A stretch of 64,000 nt of DNA from Hirschia sp964352025. Its GTDB lineage: Bacteria > Pseudomonadota > Alphaproteobacteria > Caulobacterales > Hyphomonadaceae. The notes beneath the pieces are model-generated. The model saw nothing but the letters and a program-made list of their open reading frames with translations. It was not told where the DNA came from and did not search any database. The stretch lies in the NCBI GenBank assembly GCA_964352025.1, contig CAYGPZ010000001.1:310001-374000 (forward strand), in the 5' to 3' direction. The translations under genes and the position numbers were made by a program. Positions 25,086 to 34,273 of the stretch are shown here, in pieces (positions within the stretch are counted from its first letter, which is position 1; each line of letters begins with the position of its first letter).

Positions 25086-25880
25086 CTACACTTTGCTTGA
25101 TGGAATTGAGCTTAGCCCGTGTTCTTCCATGAGTGTCCAAGCTTCTTCAGGCGTATTTGCATACGAGAAGAGATCCACGTCTTCAGGATTTATCGTTCCA
25201 ACATCAATGAGGTGTTGAAGGTTTAAGGCTGATGTCCAAAAGTCTTTATCATATAGAATGATTGGAAGAGGCGTCGTGATTTTCATCGTCTGACGCAGGC
25301 ATAAAACTTCGAACAATTCATCCATTGTTCCAAACCCACCTGGGAAGACAACCAACGCGTTTGCACGCATAGCGAGGTGCATTTTACGCATAGCAAAATA
25401 GTGAAACTGGAATGTAAGGTCTGGTGTTGAATAAGGGTTGGGCTCTTGTTCGTGGGGAAGGGTAATATTGAAACCAATATTTGGGGCACCAACATCCTGC
25501 GCACCGCGATTTGCTGCTTCCATAATGCCTGGACCACCACCTGTTGCGATAACATTATGGCGGGGATCCTGTTTTTTCTTCAAAGCGCCACCGCGTTCAG
25601 ACACGATGCGGCCAAGCTCTCTGGCATCGTTATACCATCTGGCGTGATTTTCTGGACCATCCGGCTTGAAACGCGCCGAACCAAAAACAACAACAGTAGA
25701 AGCTACACCCCATTCGCGAAGCAATTCTTCAGCCTTGGCGTACTCCAACATAAAGCGCACGCCGCGCATGCTGTCGCCCAGTAAAAAGTCTTTGTCGAGA
25801 GCCGCTAATTCATAGGATGGAGAATCCATATTAGCAGGACGTTCGCTTGAAGGTTTGGAAGTGGATTTTGATTTGGTCAT
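25086..25880 (-). CDS. LOG-family (TIGR00730-type) nucleotide 5'-monophosphate phosphoribohydrolase
   Basis: A 264-residue protein with the two LOG signatures: GGGPGIMEAANRGA and PGGFGTMDELFE. LOG proteins hydrolyse the N-glycosidic bond of (cytokinin) nucleoside 5'-monophosphates. In bacteria the physiological substrate is often simply AMP or another nucleotide. It is longer than the basic 190-residue LOG because of about 60 extra N-terminal residues, rich in Ser and Lys at the very start. It stands 70 bases downstream of sbcC on the same strand. Confidence 0.88.
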   Translation of the reverse strand: MTKSKSTSKPSSERPANMDSPSYELAALDKDFLLGDSMRGVRFMLEYAKAEELLREWGVASTVVVFGSARFKPDGPENHARWYNDARELGRIVSERGGALKKKQDPRHNVIATGGGPGIMEAANRGAQDVGAPNIGFNITLPHEQEPNPYSTPDLTFQFHYFAMRKMHLAMRANALVVFPGGFGTMDELFEVLCLRQTMKITTPLPIILYDKDFWTSALNLQHLIDVGTINPEDVDLFSYANTPEEAWTLMEEHGLSSIPSSKV

Positions 25881-25950
25881 GATACTCTTTGAATAAAATT
25901 AAATGTCTTAGCTGTTTTTATGATGAATTGAGCTGAAGCAAGTCTGAACG

Positions 25951-28900
25951 TTAAAAAGAAAGATGTCTCGGTTTTATATGACTGCCTGAAGGCGAGGTTT
26001 CGACAGAGAAACCATTTGGAATCGTACGTTTAACTTCATCAACATGCGAAATAATGCCGACGAGCCGATTATTATTTGCAAGATTTTGAAGTGTCTCTAA
26101 AGCGAGGTCCAAAGATTCTGGATCAAGACTTCCAAACCCTTCATCTATAAAGATAGCATCTAGCCGCACACCGCCCGATTGTTGTTGTACAATATCTGAA
26201 AGACCCAGTGCGAGTGATAATGAAGCGAGGAAGCCTTCTCCACCAGACAGCGTAGATGTCGCGCGCAGACTTTCGGTATGAGTATCAAATATCAAAGTAT
26301 CCAACCCCCGAAAAGCATGTCCGCCCGTGGCACCTGCTTCACGGCGCAGCTCAAATCGACCATCCGTCATTGGCCCTAGGCGTTGGTTGGCAGCTTCCAA
26401 AACGTCATCATACATGGCTGCAATTGCAAAATCAGTCAGCTTGATTTTATACGGGTTCGATCCGTTCGTAAGGTCTGCCAATGTACCTAAGGGCGCATAT
26501 TCGGCGTCTAGTTTGGTGAGTTCTGTATTTGCATCGGCGACCGAAGATCTTACCGTTTTAAGGTCTTTTAAACGATGGGAAGCTGCATTGGCGTTTTCAT
26601 TTTTCTCATTCAGCTTTTCTTCAAGAGTATTTAACGCTGCTTGAAGCGCGGCCAAATCTGGAGGCTCTTTGTCCTTGGTTGATTTCTTCGCCATTTCTTG
26701 GCGCGCTTTCGCAGCAATAATTGCATTTGAATGAGTGGAAATATCAGCTTCAAGCTTGTCTATTTGAGGAATGAGAAGCTTTGCATCAGTATAGCTGCCA
26801 AGATCAAGTTTGGATGTTTTTAATGCCGTGTCGAAAGCGATTTTTGAAGTTTCAAATCGCTTTTGAGTCCGATTAACAGTTTCTTGTAGCTCTTTTTGAG
26901 AAGTTTTGCAGTTTTCAAGCGCTGTTTGAGCATCTCTCTCGGCTTGGGTTGCCGTTTTTAAATCTTTTGTGAGCGTATCTATTTGAGCAGAAAGTCTTTT
27001 TTGTTCCTGCTGAAGGTGCCTACTATCAAGATAGGCTTTTGGTAATTTCTCTAGCGCGTCGTCATGCCGTGCCTTAGCAGTGTCATGCTTAGACTGGTTT
27101 GCTTGATGCGTTTTTAGAGCTTCATCGAATTTGTCAGTCTCTGCTTTTTCTTTGGCAAGCAGCTTTGTCGTCTGTGCTTCCAGTTGAGGCAGAGTGGGGA
27201 GAGCGGACAGCGTTTTTAATTCTTTTAACTGGAGCGTCAGGGCAGTATTTATTTCATCCAGTGACAGGTCTGGAGCTTGAGCATCTTTGAGGCGCTGCTT
27301 GGAGGTTTCGTATTTAGCAGTCTGGTTGATCAGTTCGTTGTTTACCTCCCGCTCTTCCTTTTGCGATTGTTGAAGCTTATCTTTGGCTGATCTGAAAGCT
27401 GCATCTAATCCTTTTGAGCTCGCGTCACCATGGGCTGGTTTGGGATGATCGGTGCTTCCACAGACAGGGCAATTGTCACCGGTATGAAGTTTGGACGCGA
27501 GGTGGACGGCCTGCACAGATGAAAGAGCGGCATCAGCATTTTCAAAATCGAGTTGGGCGGTTTGTAGTTTTTGAAGAGCTTCTTTGTGCTTGGTATCACT
27601 CGTTTTTACGTCACTTAAAAGCTGAGCTATTTCTGTTTCCAGCTGTTTCTTTTTTTGTAGTTGCTCAGATTTTTCCTGAAGGTCTTTGACCGATTGCTCA
27701 ATTTTCAGAATGTCATTGCTTCTTTGAGCTGCCTGAGACGTTTGTTCGTTCAGGTTCTTAATGCCAGATTTCGTTCTGTCGATATCTTGTTTCAGTGCGT
27801 TGACCAAAGCATGAGAAGCTTTGCGGTTCTCTTCCGTGGCAAGCAATTCTTTTGAAAACTTAGCTGCTTGCGTATGGATATCCAGATAGGTGTCGAGCTG
27901 GATTTGGATTTTGGATAATTCATCCAATTTAGAAGCTTGTTTTTGCATATCGGAGAGCTGTCGCTCAGCGTCTTTATGCGCTTTTTCGGCATTTGAAACA
28001 TGCTCAACAGATTGGTCGAACCGTGTCTGTGCTGTTTTTTGATCATCCTTGGAAAGTGAAAGTGCGCTTTCTGTCCCTAGTAGGGATTGAGCATTTTTAG
28101 CAAGTGCCAATTGTCCTTGTTTTTCTTCAATCTGATTTTGCTTGGAATTTAAGTGTGCAAGATCAGCTGCCGCTTTTTCCAACTCGATAAACTGGGCATT
28201 TGCGGCTTTGGCTTCTTCTAGTGATTTTATCGCTTTGCTATGATCTGTTTTTGTCAGTTTGAGCTGCTCATTAGCTGCCTTGGCTAGTTTCTCAGCTTCG
28301 GTAATCCCGACCTCTAATTCTTCAAATGATTCATGGCCAGCTTGGGAAATGCGATCATCACGGCGTATGCGAGCCTCTTTTACTTTTTGCTCCAGCATAC
28401 GTGACTTTTCTTTGAGCTGTTCTTGAAGGTGCTCATAAAGTGAGACATCGAAAAGCTGTTTTAGAATAGTCGAACGTTCATTTGTATTTGCGTCCAATAC
28501 CTTTCGAAACTGTCCCTGAGGTAAAAGGGTAATCTGACGAAATTGATCAGAAGTATATCCTAAAAGCTCCTGTATTGCTTTGTCGGTTAAGGAGATTTTC
28601 TTTTCAGCAATCGCTTGTCCACGATTCCCGTTCTGGATATCGCAAGCATCTAATCCTGTAGCATCAAACAACCATGCATTATGCGCTTGAGCTGTGGTTT
28701 TATCGCCCCGTTTGGATGCGCGTTCTTGAGCTGGAATCCGATGGATGACATATCTTTTCGTGCCAAGATCAAATATGAATTCGACCTCGGTTAGAATTTC
28801 TCTTGAGGCATGATCAGACCGAAAGTCTCTGCCATCACGCTGGGCACCAGAAGACTGGCCAAAAAGAGCAAAACATATCCCATCAAAAATAGATGTTTTC

Positions 28901-29019
28901 CCTGCACCCGTCGGACCGTATATGCCAAATAGTCCGATATCCAATACGCTCTCGAAATCTATGATTTCCTTGCCAGAGAATGGTCCAAAAGCTTGAAGAG
29001 ATAAACGTATAGGGCGCAT
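25951..29019 (-). CDS. sbcC: Exonuclease subunit SbcC (SMC-like ATPase)
   Basis: A 1022-residue ATPase of the SbcCD/Rad50-Mre11 nuclease that opens hairpins and processes double-strand ends. The Walker A motif is GPTGAGKTSIFDG near residue 40. Long coiled coils surround the zinc hook CPVC (Cys517, Cys520). The ABC signature is TLSGGEGF and Walker B is DAIFIDEGFGSLD near the C-terminus. The length is typical. It follows sbcD with a 3-base gap. Confidence 0.95.
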   Translation of the reverse strand: MRPIRLSLQAFGPFSGKEIIDFESVLDIGLFGIYGPTGAGKTSIFDGICFALFGQSSGAQRDGRDFRSDHASREILTEVEFIFDLGTKRYVIHRIPAQERASKRGDKTTAQAHNAWLFDATGLDACDIQNGNRGQAIAEKKISLTDKAIQELLGYTSDQFRQITLLPQGQFRKVLDANTNERSTILKQLFDVSLYEHLQEQLKEKSRMLEQKVKEARIRRDDRISQAGHESFEELEVGITEAEKLAKAANEQLKLTKTDHSKAIKSLEEAKAANAQFIELEKAAADLAHLNSKQNQIEEKQGQLALAKNAQSLLGTESALSLSKDDQKTAQTRFDQSVEHVSNAEKAHKDAERQLSDMQKQASKLDELSKIQIQLDTYLDIHTQAAKFSKELLATEENRKASHALVNALKQDIDRTKSGIKNLNEQTSQAAQRSNDILKIEQSVKDLQEKSEQLQKKKQLETEIAQLLSDVKTSDTKHKEALQKLQTAQLDFENADAALSSVQAVHLASKLHTGDNCPVCGSTDHPKPAHGDASSKGLDAAFRSAKDKLQQSQKEEREVNNELINQTAKYETSKQRLKDAQAPDLSLDEINTALTLQLKELKTLSALPTLPQLEAQTTKLLAKEKAETDKFDEALKTHQANQSKHDTAKARHDDALEKLPKAYLDSRHLQQEQKRLSAQIDTLTKDLKTATQAERDAQTALENCKTSQKELQETVNRTQKRFETSKIAFDTALKTSKLDLGSYTDAKLLIPQIDKLEADISTHSNAIIAAKARQEMAKKSTKDKEPPDLAALQAALNTLEEKLNEKNENANAASHRLKDLKTVRSSVADANTELTKLDAEYAPLGTLADLTNGSNPYKIKLTDFAIAAMYDDVLEAANQRLGPMTDGRFELRREAGATGGHAFRGLDTLIFDTHTESLRATSTLSGGEGFLASLSLALGLSDIVQQQSGGVRLDAIFIDEGFGSLDPESLDLALETLQNLANNNRLVGIISHVDEVKRTIPNGFSVETSPSGSHIKPRHLSF

Positions 29020-29022
29020 GGG

Positions 29023-30162
29023 CTATGCTTTCTCGCCGCGAGGTTCATTCGCAAAATCATCTAATATGGACTGTTCATCCTTAGAGAGCTTTTCTTCCCT
29101 GACGTGTTGAATGAATTCTTTTATGACGGCTGTCGGGTCATCTAATTTGGAGTGCGCACGCCCAGACGTTTTCTTAGATAGGTCTTTCTTCTTTGCGCGC
29201 TCAAGCGACATCACATTAGGGTATACTTTTCGTAAGCGTGCCATTGGATCAATTAAGCCGCCTTCATCCGTCAATATAGCGTGTATGAAGTCCTCGCGGG
29301 CGGGATCATTCGTCATGTTTTCCAAGTCTGCTAGCATACCAGTTATTTGACGGACTTTGCGTAAAGGTTTGATAGGAATGATTTTAATATCGGTGACTTT
29401 GGAAGCGCCAATCGTGACGAGCGAAACTGATTTTTCATTCCCGACTTCGTCAAACGCAAATGAGAGAGGGGAGCCGCTATATCTGATATGATCTTGGCCA
29501 ACTTTTTGGGCGCGATGTAGGTGGCCTAAGGCGACATATTCTGCATCGTTGAATACGTCTGCATTCACTGTTTCTATGCCGCCGACGCAAAGGCTTCGTT
29601 CTGATTCAGTGGTTGAGGCTCCGGTTACAAATGCATGAGCTGAGATAACCCATCGTGCGTCTTTGGGCACGAATTGGTGGGCATGTTGGACCTGTTTGTT
29701 TAACACATCTGCTGGTGTTTTGATGTCTGGATCATCAAAGAATGCGCGTGCAGCATAAATCTCGCAATATGGAATAGCCGATATCGCAACTCTTCCATGT
29801 TCGTCGTCGATAACGAGTGGTTTTTCTTGATCAAGAAGGCGTCCCCGGATGAGGACACGGTTGGGATCTGCAAAAGCACCATTAATACCTATTCGATCAC
29901 CTGAATCATGATTTCCAGCTAATATGACTAATGCCGTTTCAGTATTGAAATAGATTTCGCGTTGAAACTGTTCGAACTGACTGATTGCGGATGCGGGTGG
30001 TGATGCGCGGTCGAAAACGTCGCCAGCAATAATCAGTACATCTGGTTTTTCATCTCTGACTATAGTCAGAAGCTGATCCAAAAAATGTTGGTGATCATCG
30101 ATTAACGGTTCATTTTTGAATGTTCTGCCAAGGTGCCAATCGGATGTGTGAAGTATTTTCAT
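29023..30162 (-). CDS. sbcD: Exonuclease subunit SbcD (Mre11-like nuclease)
   Basis: A 379-residue calcineurin-like metallophosphoesterase. The five metal-binding blocks are present: TSDWHLG, AGDVFDRASPP, AGNHDSGDR, SAHAFVTG and ALGHLHRAQ. It pairs with SbcC, encoded immediately downstream. The C-terminal tail is basic (RAKKKDLSKKTSGRAHSK). The 190-base intergenic region shared with the divergent subtilase gene contains an inverted repeat, GTGATG-CAGT-CATCAC (30207-30222). Confidence 0.95.
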   Translation of the reverse strand: MKILHTSDWHLGRTFKNEPLIDDHQHFLDQLLTIVRDEKPDVLIIAGDVFDRASPPASAISQFEQFQREIYFNTETALVILAGNHDSGDRIGINGAFADPNRVLIRGRLLDQEKPLVIDDEHGRVAISAIPYCEIYAARAFFDDPDIKTPADVLNKQVQHAHQFVPKDARWVISAHAFVTGASTTESERSLCVGGIETVNADVFNDAEYVALGHLHRAQKVGQDHIRYSGSPLSFAFDEVGNEKSVSLVTIGASKVTDIKIIPIKPLRKVRQITGMLADLENMTNDPAREDFIHAILTDEGGLIDPMARLRKVYPNVMSLERAKKKDLSKKTSGRAHSKLDDPTAVIKEFIQHVREEKLSKDEQSILDDFANEPRGEKA

Positions 30163-30206
30163 ATCAATGGCTGGGATTATTGCGGTTTAAAAGGTGTCAA
30201 TAAATT

Positions 30207-30222
30207 GTGATGCAGTCATCAC
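30207..30222. promoter_or_regulatory. Inverted repeat between divergent sbcD and subtilase genes
   Basis: Six-base arms GTGATG and CATCAC are separated by CAGT. The location between two divergent starts fits an operator, but no factor can be named. Confidence 0.3.
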
Positions 30223-30352
30223 TTGGCGAATCATATGAGGACGTTAAAGTAGATAACTTATATAGGGAACTTGCTTGGCGTTACTAAATATAAAACATCA
30301 TAATAATCAAATAGTTGAATTTAATATTGATTAGATAGGCGCAGGAAAGACT

Positions 30353-33217
30353 ATGAATTTCAAACAAAGATTACTTAGAAATACTGCAGCTGCGTTCGCA
30401 ATATTGGCATTGGCAAATTGTGGTGGTGGCGGCGGATCTACGCCCACACCCGTATCGCCAACTCCGACACCTACGACGCCAACACCTACTCCTGATCCGG
30501 TCCCAACACCTAGTCCAACGCCCGCACCATCCCCAACTCCAGCGCCGACATCAGCAACAATATCAATTGATATCAGTTCGACTTTGCCGCTAGTTACGGA
30601 CGGCGACATCAATGACATTAATTCGCAGCAGAACGAGAATAACTCAGCAGCAAGTGCGCAAAGCATTGAGAACAATACATTTGTGTTGGGTTATGTAACT
30701 GCAGTCATTCCATTAAATAGCCAAAATCAACCAACGGGTTCTTTGGGAACAAACTCCTTAACCGACCAAAATGATTATTATCGAGCCAATTTGATTGGCG
30801 GCGAAATTTTAAGGTTGGAGATCGCGCAGGAAGATTCTGATAACCCTCAATTTGATGAGATTGATCCAAGTTCGGGAATAGATCTCGATTTAGAATTACT
30901 GACGACTGCAGAAGTATCGATCGCTGTTTCTAATAGTAGCACGCAGGCAGTTGAAGAAATAATTGTCCCATCGACCGGCGAATACCTCATCAAGGTGACC
31001 GCTGCAGCAGGTAGTTCAGCTTATGCGCTTACGTTGGGGGGAGATCAGTTCGAAGGAAATAAAGTCTCTCAAGTCACAACGAGCCGCGTCGCGCCAGGGA
31101 AAGCTATTGTTGCTAGCAAGCCTCGCACAGTTGCAGCATCTGGTCGCAAAACCTCTAGCAAGTATGATGCAATGGCTTATGGTGAAGATATCAGTTTATC
31201 TCTTGAGAGTTATCTTCCCTCTACAATCTCAAAACAAAGTGGATCAACAGCTAAACGAAAGACATCACTTAGAGATCGTCAGCGCGCAACTCTTGAAGCT
31301 ATTAAGCAGGTTAATTTGCAAGAGGGGCGGGAAGTGCTCGTTCCTTATGTCTTCCCAAAGAAAGCTCAATTGACATCGTTTGATCGATTAGGGTTGAACT
31401 CGAATCTAGATCCGACTCCGTCGGCAACTTTTCAATGGAATTTATCTCAGATTGATTGGACTGATGCGAGAACAGCTTTGGATGCTCTAAGTATTTCACG
31501 AGAGCCAGTTATTGCTGTTATTGATTCAGGTTTTTTGACGTCGCATCCTGACTTGGCCGGCCGCATTATTGATCAACGTGATTTTGTTGAAGCAGAATTT
31601 GATGGTGATGGATTTGATGCAGAAGCTGAAGAAGAAGTAGATGCCGATGACGTCAACTCAAACATTTGTCATGACTTTCACGGGTCTCACGTCGCGTCGA
31701 CTGCTTTAGGTGCAAGCAATAGTCAGGGCATGTTGGGAGTTTACCCAGAGGCGCGTCTTATGGCTTTGAAAATTGGCTATAGTAAAAGTATCAATCCAGA
31801 TGGCTCGGATTCAGAAGGTGAAAATTGTGAATTCCTTCCGGGTGATCTTGCAAATGCTATTCGTTATGCAGCCCAGCTTCCATTGGTTGGCGTAAGTGAG
31901 AGTGTACCAACAGCGCCTGTAAAAGCAGATGTTATCAATTTGTCTTTATCTAGCGAGAGTGCCAGTCCTAATGTTGAAGCAGCTATCAATGCAGCCACTG
32001 CGGCAGGCGTAATTGTTGTGGCCGCAGCTGGTAATGATGGCGGAACAGCGTTGGGAAAAATGCCAAATTTTCCTGCGGCATATGACAATGTGCTAGCAGT
32101 TGCAGCGACAAATATAAGTGGTGGGCAGGCTAACTATAGCTCAGAATATGCTGAAGTAGATATCGCTGCACCCGGCGGTTTCGTGGGTGTGGATTCAAAC
32201 TCAGATAATTTAGTTGATGGTGTTATTGGTGCGAGCGCATTTGCCGACGGCGGTGCTTTCACGAATGATTTGGTTGCAATTCAGGGTACTTCCATGGCGA
32301 CACCGCATGTTGCTGGAGGTGTGGCGATGATGAGGGCTGTTAATTCTGCTCTTGCGACATCTGATATTCTGACCATGCTTCAAGAAGGTGTTTTGACTAC
32401 TGATACTGAAGCAGCTGGTTTTGATTTTGAAACCGGTTACGGAATTATGTCTTTGACGCGTATGTTGAATGCGGCGCAAGGCAATAGTGCTGCCAATCCG
32501 GTTACAACGCGAATATCTGTAAATCCTGATCAAGTGATAATGGATTTTGTAAGTCGAAGTGGGAGCGTTGTCGTTTCAAAAGTTGGTACTGACACACTTT
32601 CAGTTTCATCTGTGATAGACCAGACATCTGTGAGTTGGTTGACGATTACGCCAAGTACTGATGTCGATTCAAATGGTGTTGGTACTTATAATTTGACGGC
32701 CGATACGACCGGTTTAACAGGCAATGTATTTTCTGCGACTGTGAGAGTGACGCTATCTGATGCTTCCACATTTGATGTACCTGTGACACTGTTGAGGGAG
32801 GCTAATCTCCCAGCTGCGCCAGCGCCAATTTATCCTGCTTTATATTCTATTCTACAGCAGCAAGGTGAGAACGGAGCTTTTGCTCAGGTTGGCGATACAA
32901 GTTTTGATGCAGGCGGATCTTCATCAGATTTCTCATTTGCAGATACTGATGTTGGTAGCGGATATCGAGTTTTGGTGTCGACTGACCTCAATGGAAATGG
33001 GATAATTTGTGAAGACGGTGAAATGTGTGGATATTATCCCGACTTTGAAAACCCATCCAATACTATAGATCTTTCAGATGATGAAAATATAAGCATTGAG
33101 ATCAATTATTTGGGACGTACAGGACCAATTGGACAGACCGAGGAGGCGAGCGCGTCTGTTTCAGCCTCTATCGCTGGAGAAGACGGTCTAGTTTCAAAGT
33201 TAGCGTCTGCACCTTAG
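30353..33217 (+). CDS. Secreted subtilisin-like (S8) protease lipoprotein with Pro/Thr linker
   Basis: A 954-residue precursor. The lipobox is ALANC, followed by a Gly run and a Pro/Thr/Ser linker, so the protein is probably lipid-anchored and exposed. Residues about 80-230 resemble a bacterial pre-peptidase or propeptide-like beta region. The S8 catalytic domain has Asp391 (AVIDSGF), His443 (FHGSHVA), the oxyanion Asn in AAAGNDGG and Ser647 (GTSMATPHVAGG). About 250 residues follow, beta-rich and perhaps an Ig-like plus C-terminal binding domain, with GNGIICEDGEMCGYY. An AGGAAAG ribosome site precedes the ATG. Its stop abuts that of epmB on the other strand. A nutritional or surface-processing role is inferred. 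Confidence 0.9.
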   Translation: MNFKQRLLRNTAAAFAILALANCGGGGGSTPTPVSPTPTPTTPTPTPDPVPTPSPTPAPSPTPAPTSATISIDISSTLPLVTDGDINDINSQQNENNSAASAQSIENNTFVLGYVTAVIPLNSQNQPTGSLGTNSLTDQNDYYRANLIGGEILRLEIAQEDSDNPQFDEIDPSSGIDLDLELLTTAEVSIAVSNSSTQAVEEIIVPSTGEYLIKVTAAAGSSAYALTLGGDQFEGNKVSQVTTSRVAPGKAIVASKPRTVAASGRKTSSKYDAMAYGEDISLSLESYLPSTISKQSGSTAKRKTSLRDRQRATLEAIKQVNLQEGREVLVPYVFPKKAQLTSFDRLGLNSNLDPTPSATFQWNLSQIDWTDARTALDALSISREPVIAVIDSGFLTSHPDLAGRIIDQRDFVEAEFDGDGFDAEAEEEVDADDVNSNICHDFHGSHVASTALGASNSQGMLGVYPEARLMALKIGYSKSINPDGSDSEGENCEFLPGDLANAIRYAAQLPLVGVSESVPTAPVKADVINLSLSSESASPNVEAAINAATAAGVIVVAAAGNDGGTALGKMPNFPAAYDNVLAVAATNISGGQANYSSEYAEVDIAAPGGFVGVDSNSDNLVDGVIGASAFADGGAFTNDLVAIQGTSMATPHVAGGVAMMRAVNSALATSDILTMLQEGVLTTDTEAAGFDFETGYGIMSLTRMLNAAQGNSAANPVTTRISVNPDQVIMDFVSRSGSVVVSKVGTDTLSVSSVIDQTSVSWLTITPSTDVDSNGVGTYNLTADTTGLTGNVFSATVRVTLSDASTFDVPVTLLREANLPAAPAPIYPALYSILQQQGENGAFAQVGDTSFDAGGSSSDFSFADTDVGSGYRVLVSTDLNGNGIICEDGEMCGYYPDFENPSNTIDLSDDENISIEINYLGRTGPIGQTEEASASVSASIAGEDGLVSKLASAP
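30440..30550 (+). repeat. Pro-Thr/Ser-Pro simple-repeat linker coding region
   Basis: Imperfect repeats of codons for Pro-Thr and Pro-Ser encode the low-complexity linker directly after the lipobox of the subtilase. This kind of region is prone to length change. Confidence 0.75.
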
Positions 33218-34273
33218 TCATTTTTGTTTTGTTGAAGGCGGATAAGGACGCCATTTTCCATCGCGGCCACGAAGGTTTAGTTTTCCATCCACTTCTTTCG
33301 CATCGGAAGGGGTGACAATTGCTTTTGAAACGCCTCCGGGTATGTCGACAACATATGTTGGTGTGCAAAGCCCACTAAGTGAATCTCTGAGGCCTTGAAC
33401 TAATTTCTGGCCTTTTTGCACGGACAATCTAAAATGCGATGTGCCACGGGCAAAGTCAGGGTGGTGCAAATAATAGGGCTTTATTCCATTTTCAATGAAT
33501 GTGCGCATGAGCTGGGATAAAGCTTCGATGTTGTCATTTACGCCAGCCAATAAGACGCTTTGAGACACCATTGGTATTCCCGCTTTTACAATTCGTTTGC
33601 AGGCAGCTCTCGCGGAAGGTGAAAATTCGTTCGCGTGATTAGAATGCAGCGCGACAATGACAGACTTGGTCTCACTGGAGATAGCCGAGACATATTCCGG
33701 GGTCACAGCATCCGGTTTTGCGACCGGCATGCGTGTATGCCAGCGAATGACTTTCACATGATCGATTTTTTCTAGCCTTCGGGTGAGTTCGGAGGCGCGA
33801 CGTGGAGAGAGCATCATGGGATCACCACCTGTCAGGATGACTTCCCATATTTCACTATGTTGTGAGATATAGTCTATTGCAGCATCCACTTGTTCTGGGC
33901 GCAACATATTGTCTTTTTCAGGTCCCACCATTTCTCGCCTGAAGCAAAATCGACAATAGACGGGGCAGACGGAAACAATCTTAAGTAAAACGCGGTCTTG
34001 ATGGCGGTGTACCAGACCTTCTACAGGCGAATTGGGCCAGTCTCCAATCGGATCTTCAACTTCCTCTGGTGTCGTGATGAGTTCATTTTCTGATGGCAAG
34101 AATTGCTTGAGAATGGGGTCTTCGGGATTGCTCTTATCGACGCAATCGGCCAATTCGCTTGTCATAGAAACGGCATATGATTCAGAGACATTATCAATCG
34201 CTTCGTAAGCCTTATTAGACTTGATAAGATTGTATTTCTGAAAATCAGACGCTGTTTTGAGTGTTTTTGTCAT
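33218..34273 (-). CDS. epmB: EF-P beta-lysylation protein EpmB (lysine 2,3-aminomutase family)
   Basis: A 351-residue radical SAM enzyme with CPVYCRFCFRR (CX3CX2C cluster site) and a GGDPMMLS block, very close to KamA/EpmB. EpmB isomerises L-alpha-lysine to (R)-beta-lysine, which EpmA attaches to EF-P. The length, without the extended C-terminus of clostridial KamA, favours EpmB. The start overlaps the epmA stop by 4 bases. Together with efp 1.7 kb away on the opposite strand this makes a complete local EF-P modification cluster. The hydroxylase EpmC is not in the window. Confidence 0.93.
   Translation of the reverse strand: MTKTLKTASDFQKYNLIKSNKAYEAIDNVSESYAVSMTSELADCVDKSNPEDPILKQFLPSENELITTPEEVEDPIGDWPNSPVEGLVHRHQDRVLLKIVSVCPVYCRFCFRREMVGPEKDNMLRPEQVDAAIDYISQHSEIWEVILTGGDPMMLSPRRASELTRRLEKIDHVKVIRWHTRMPVAKPDAVTPEYVSAISSETKSVIVALHSNHANEFSPSARAACKRIVKAGIPMVSQSVLLAGVNDNIEALSQLMRTFIENGIKPYYLHHPDFARGTSHFRLSVQKGQKLVQGLRDSLSGLCTPTYVVDIPGGVSKAIVTPSDAKEVDGKLNLRGRDGKWRPYPPSTKQK

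Noticed and set aside
25086..25880. Cytokinin production inferred from the LOG protein
   Set aside because: Bacterial LOG proteins commonly act on AMP or other nucleotides, and no isopentenyltransferase gene is seen here.
30331..30675. An open frame opposite the subtilase linker
   Set aside because: It is the antisense of the Pro/Thr repeat and yields only a Gly/Val low-complexity string.
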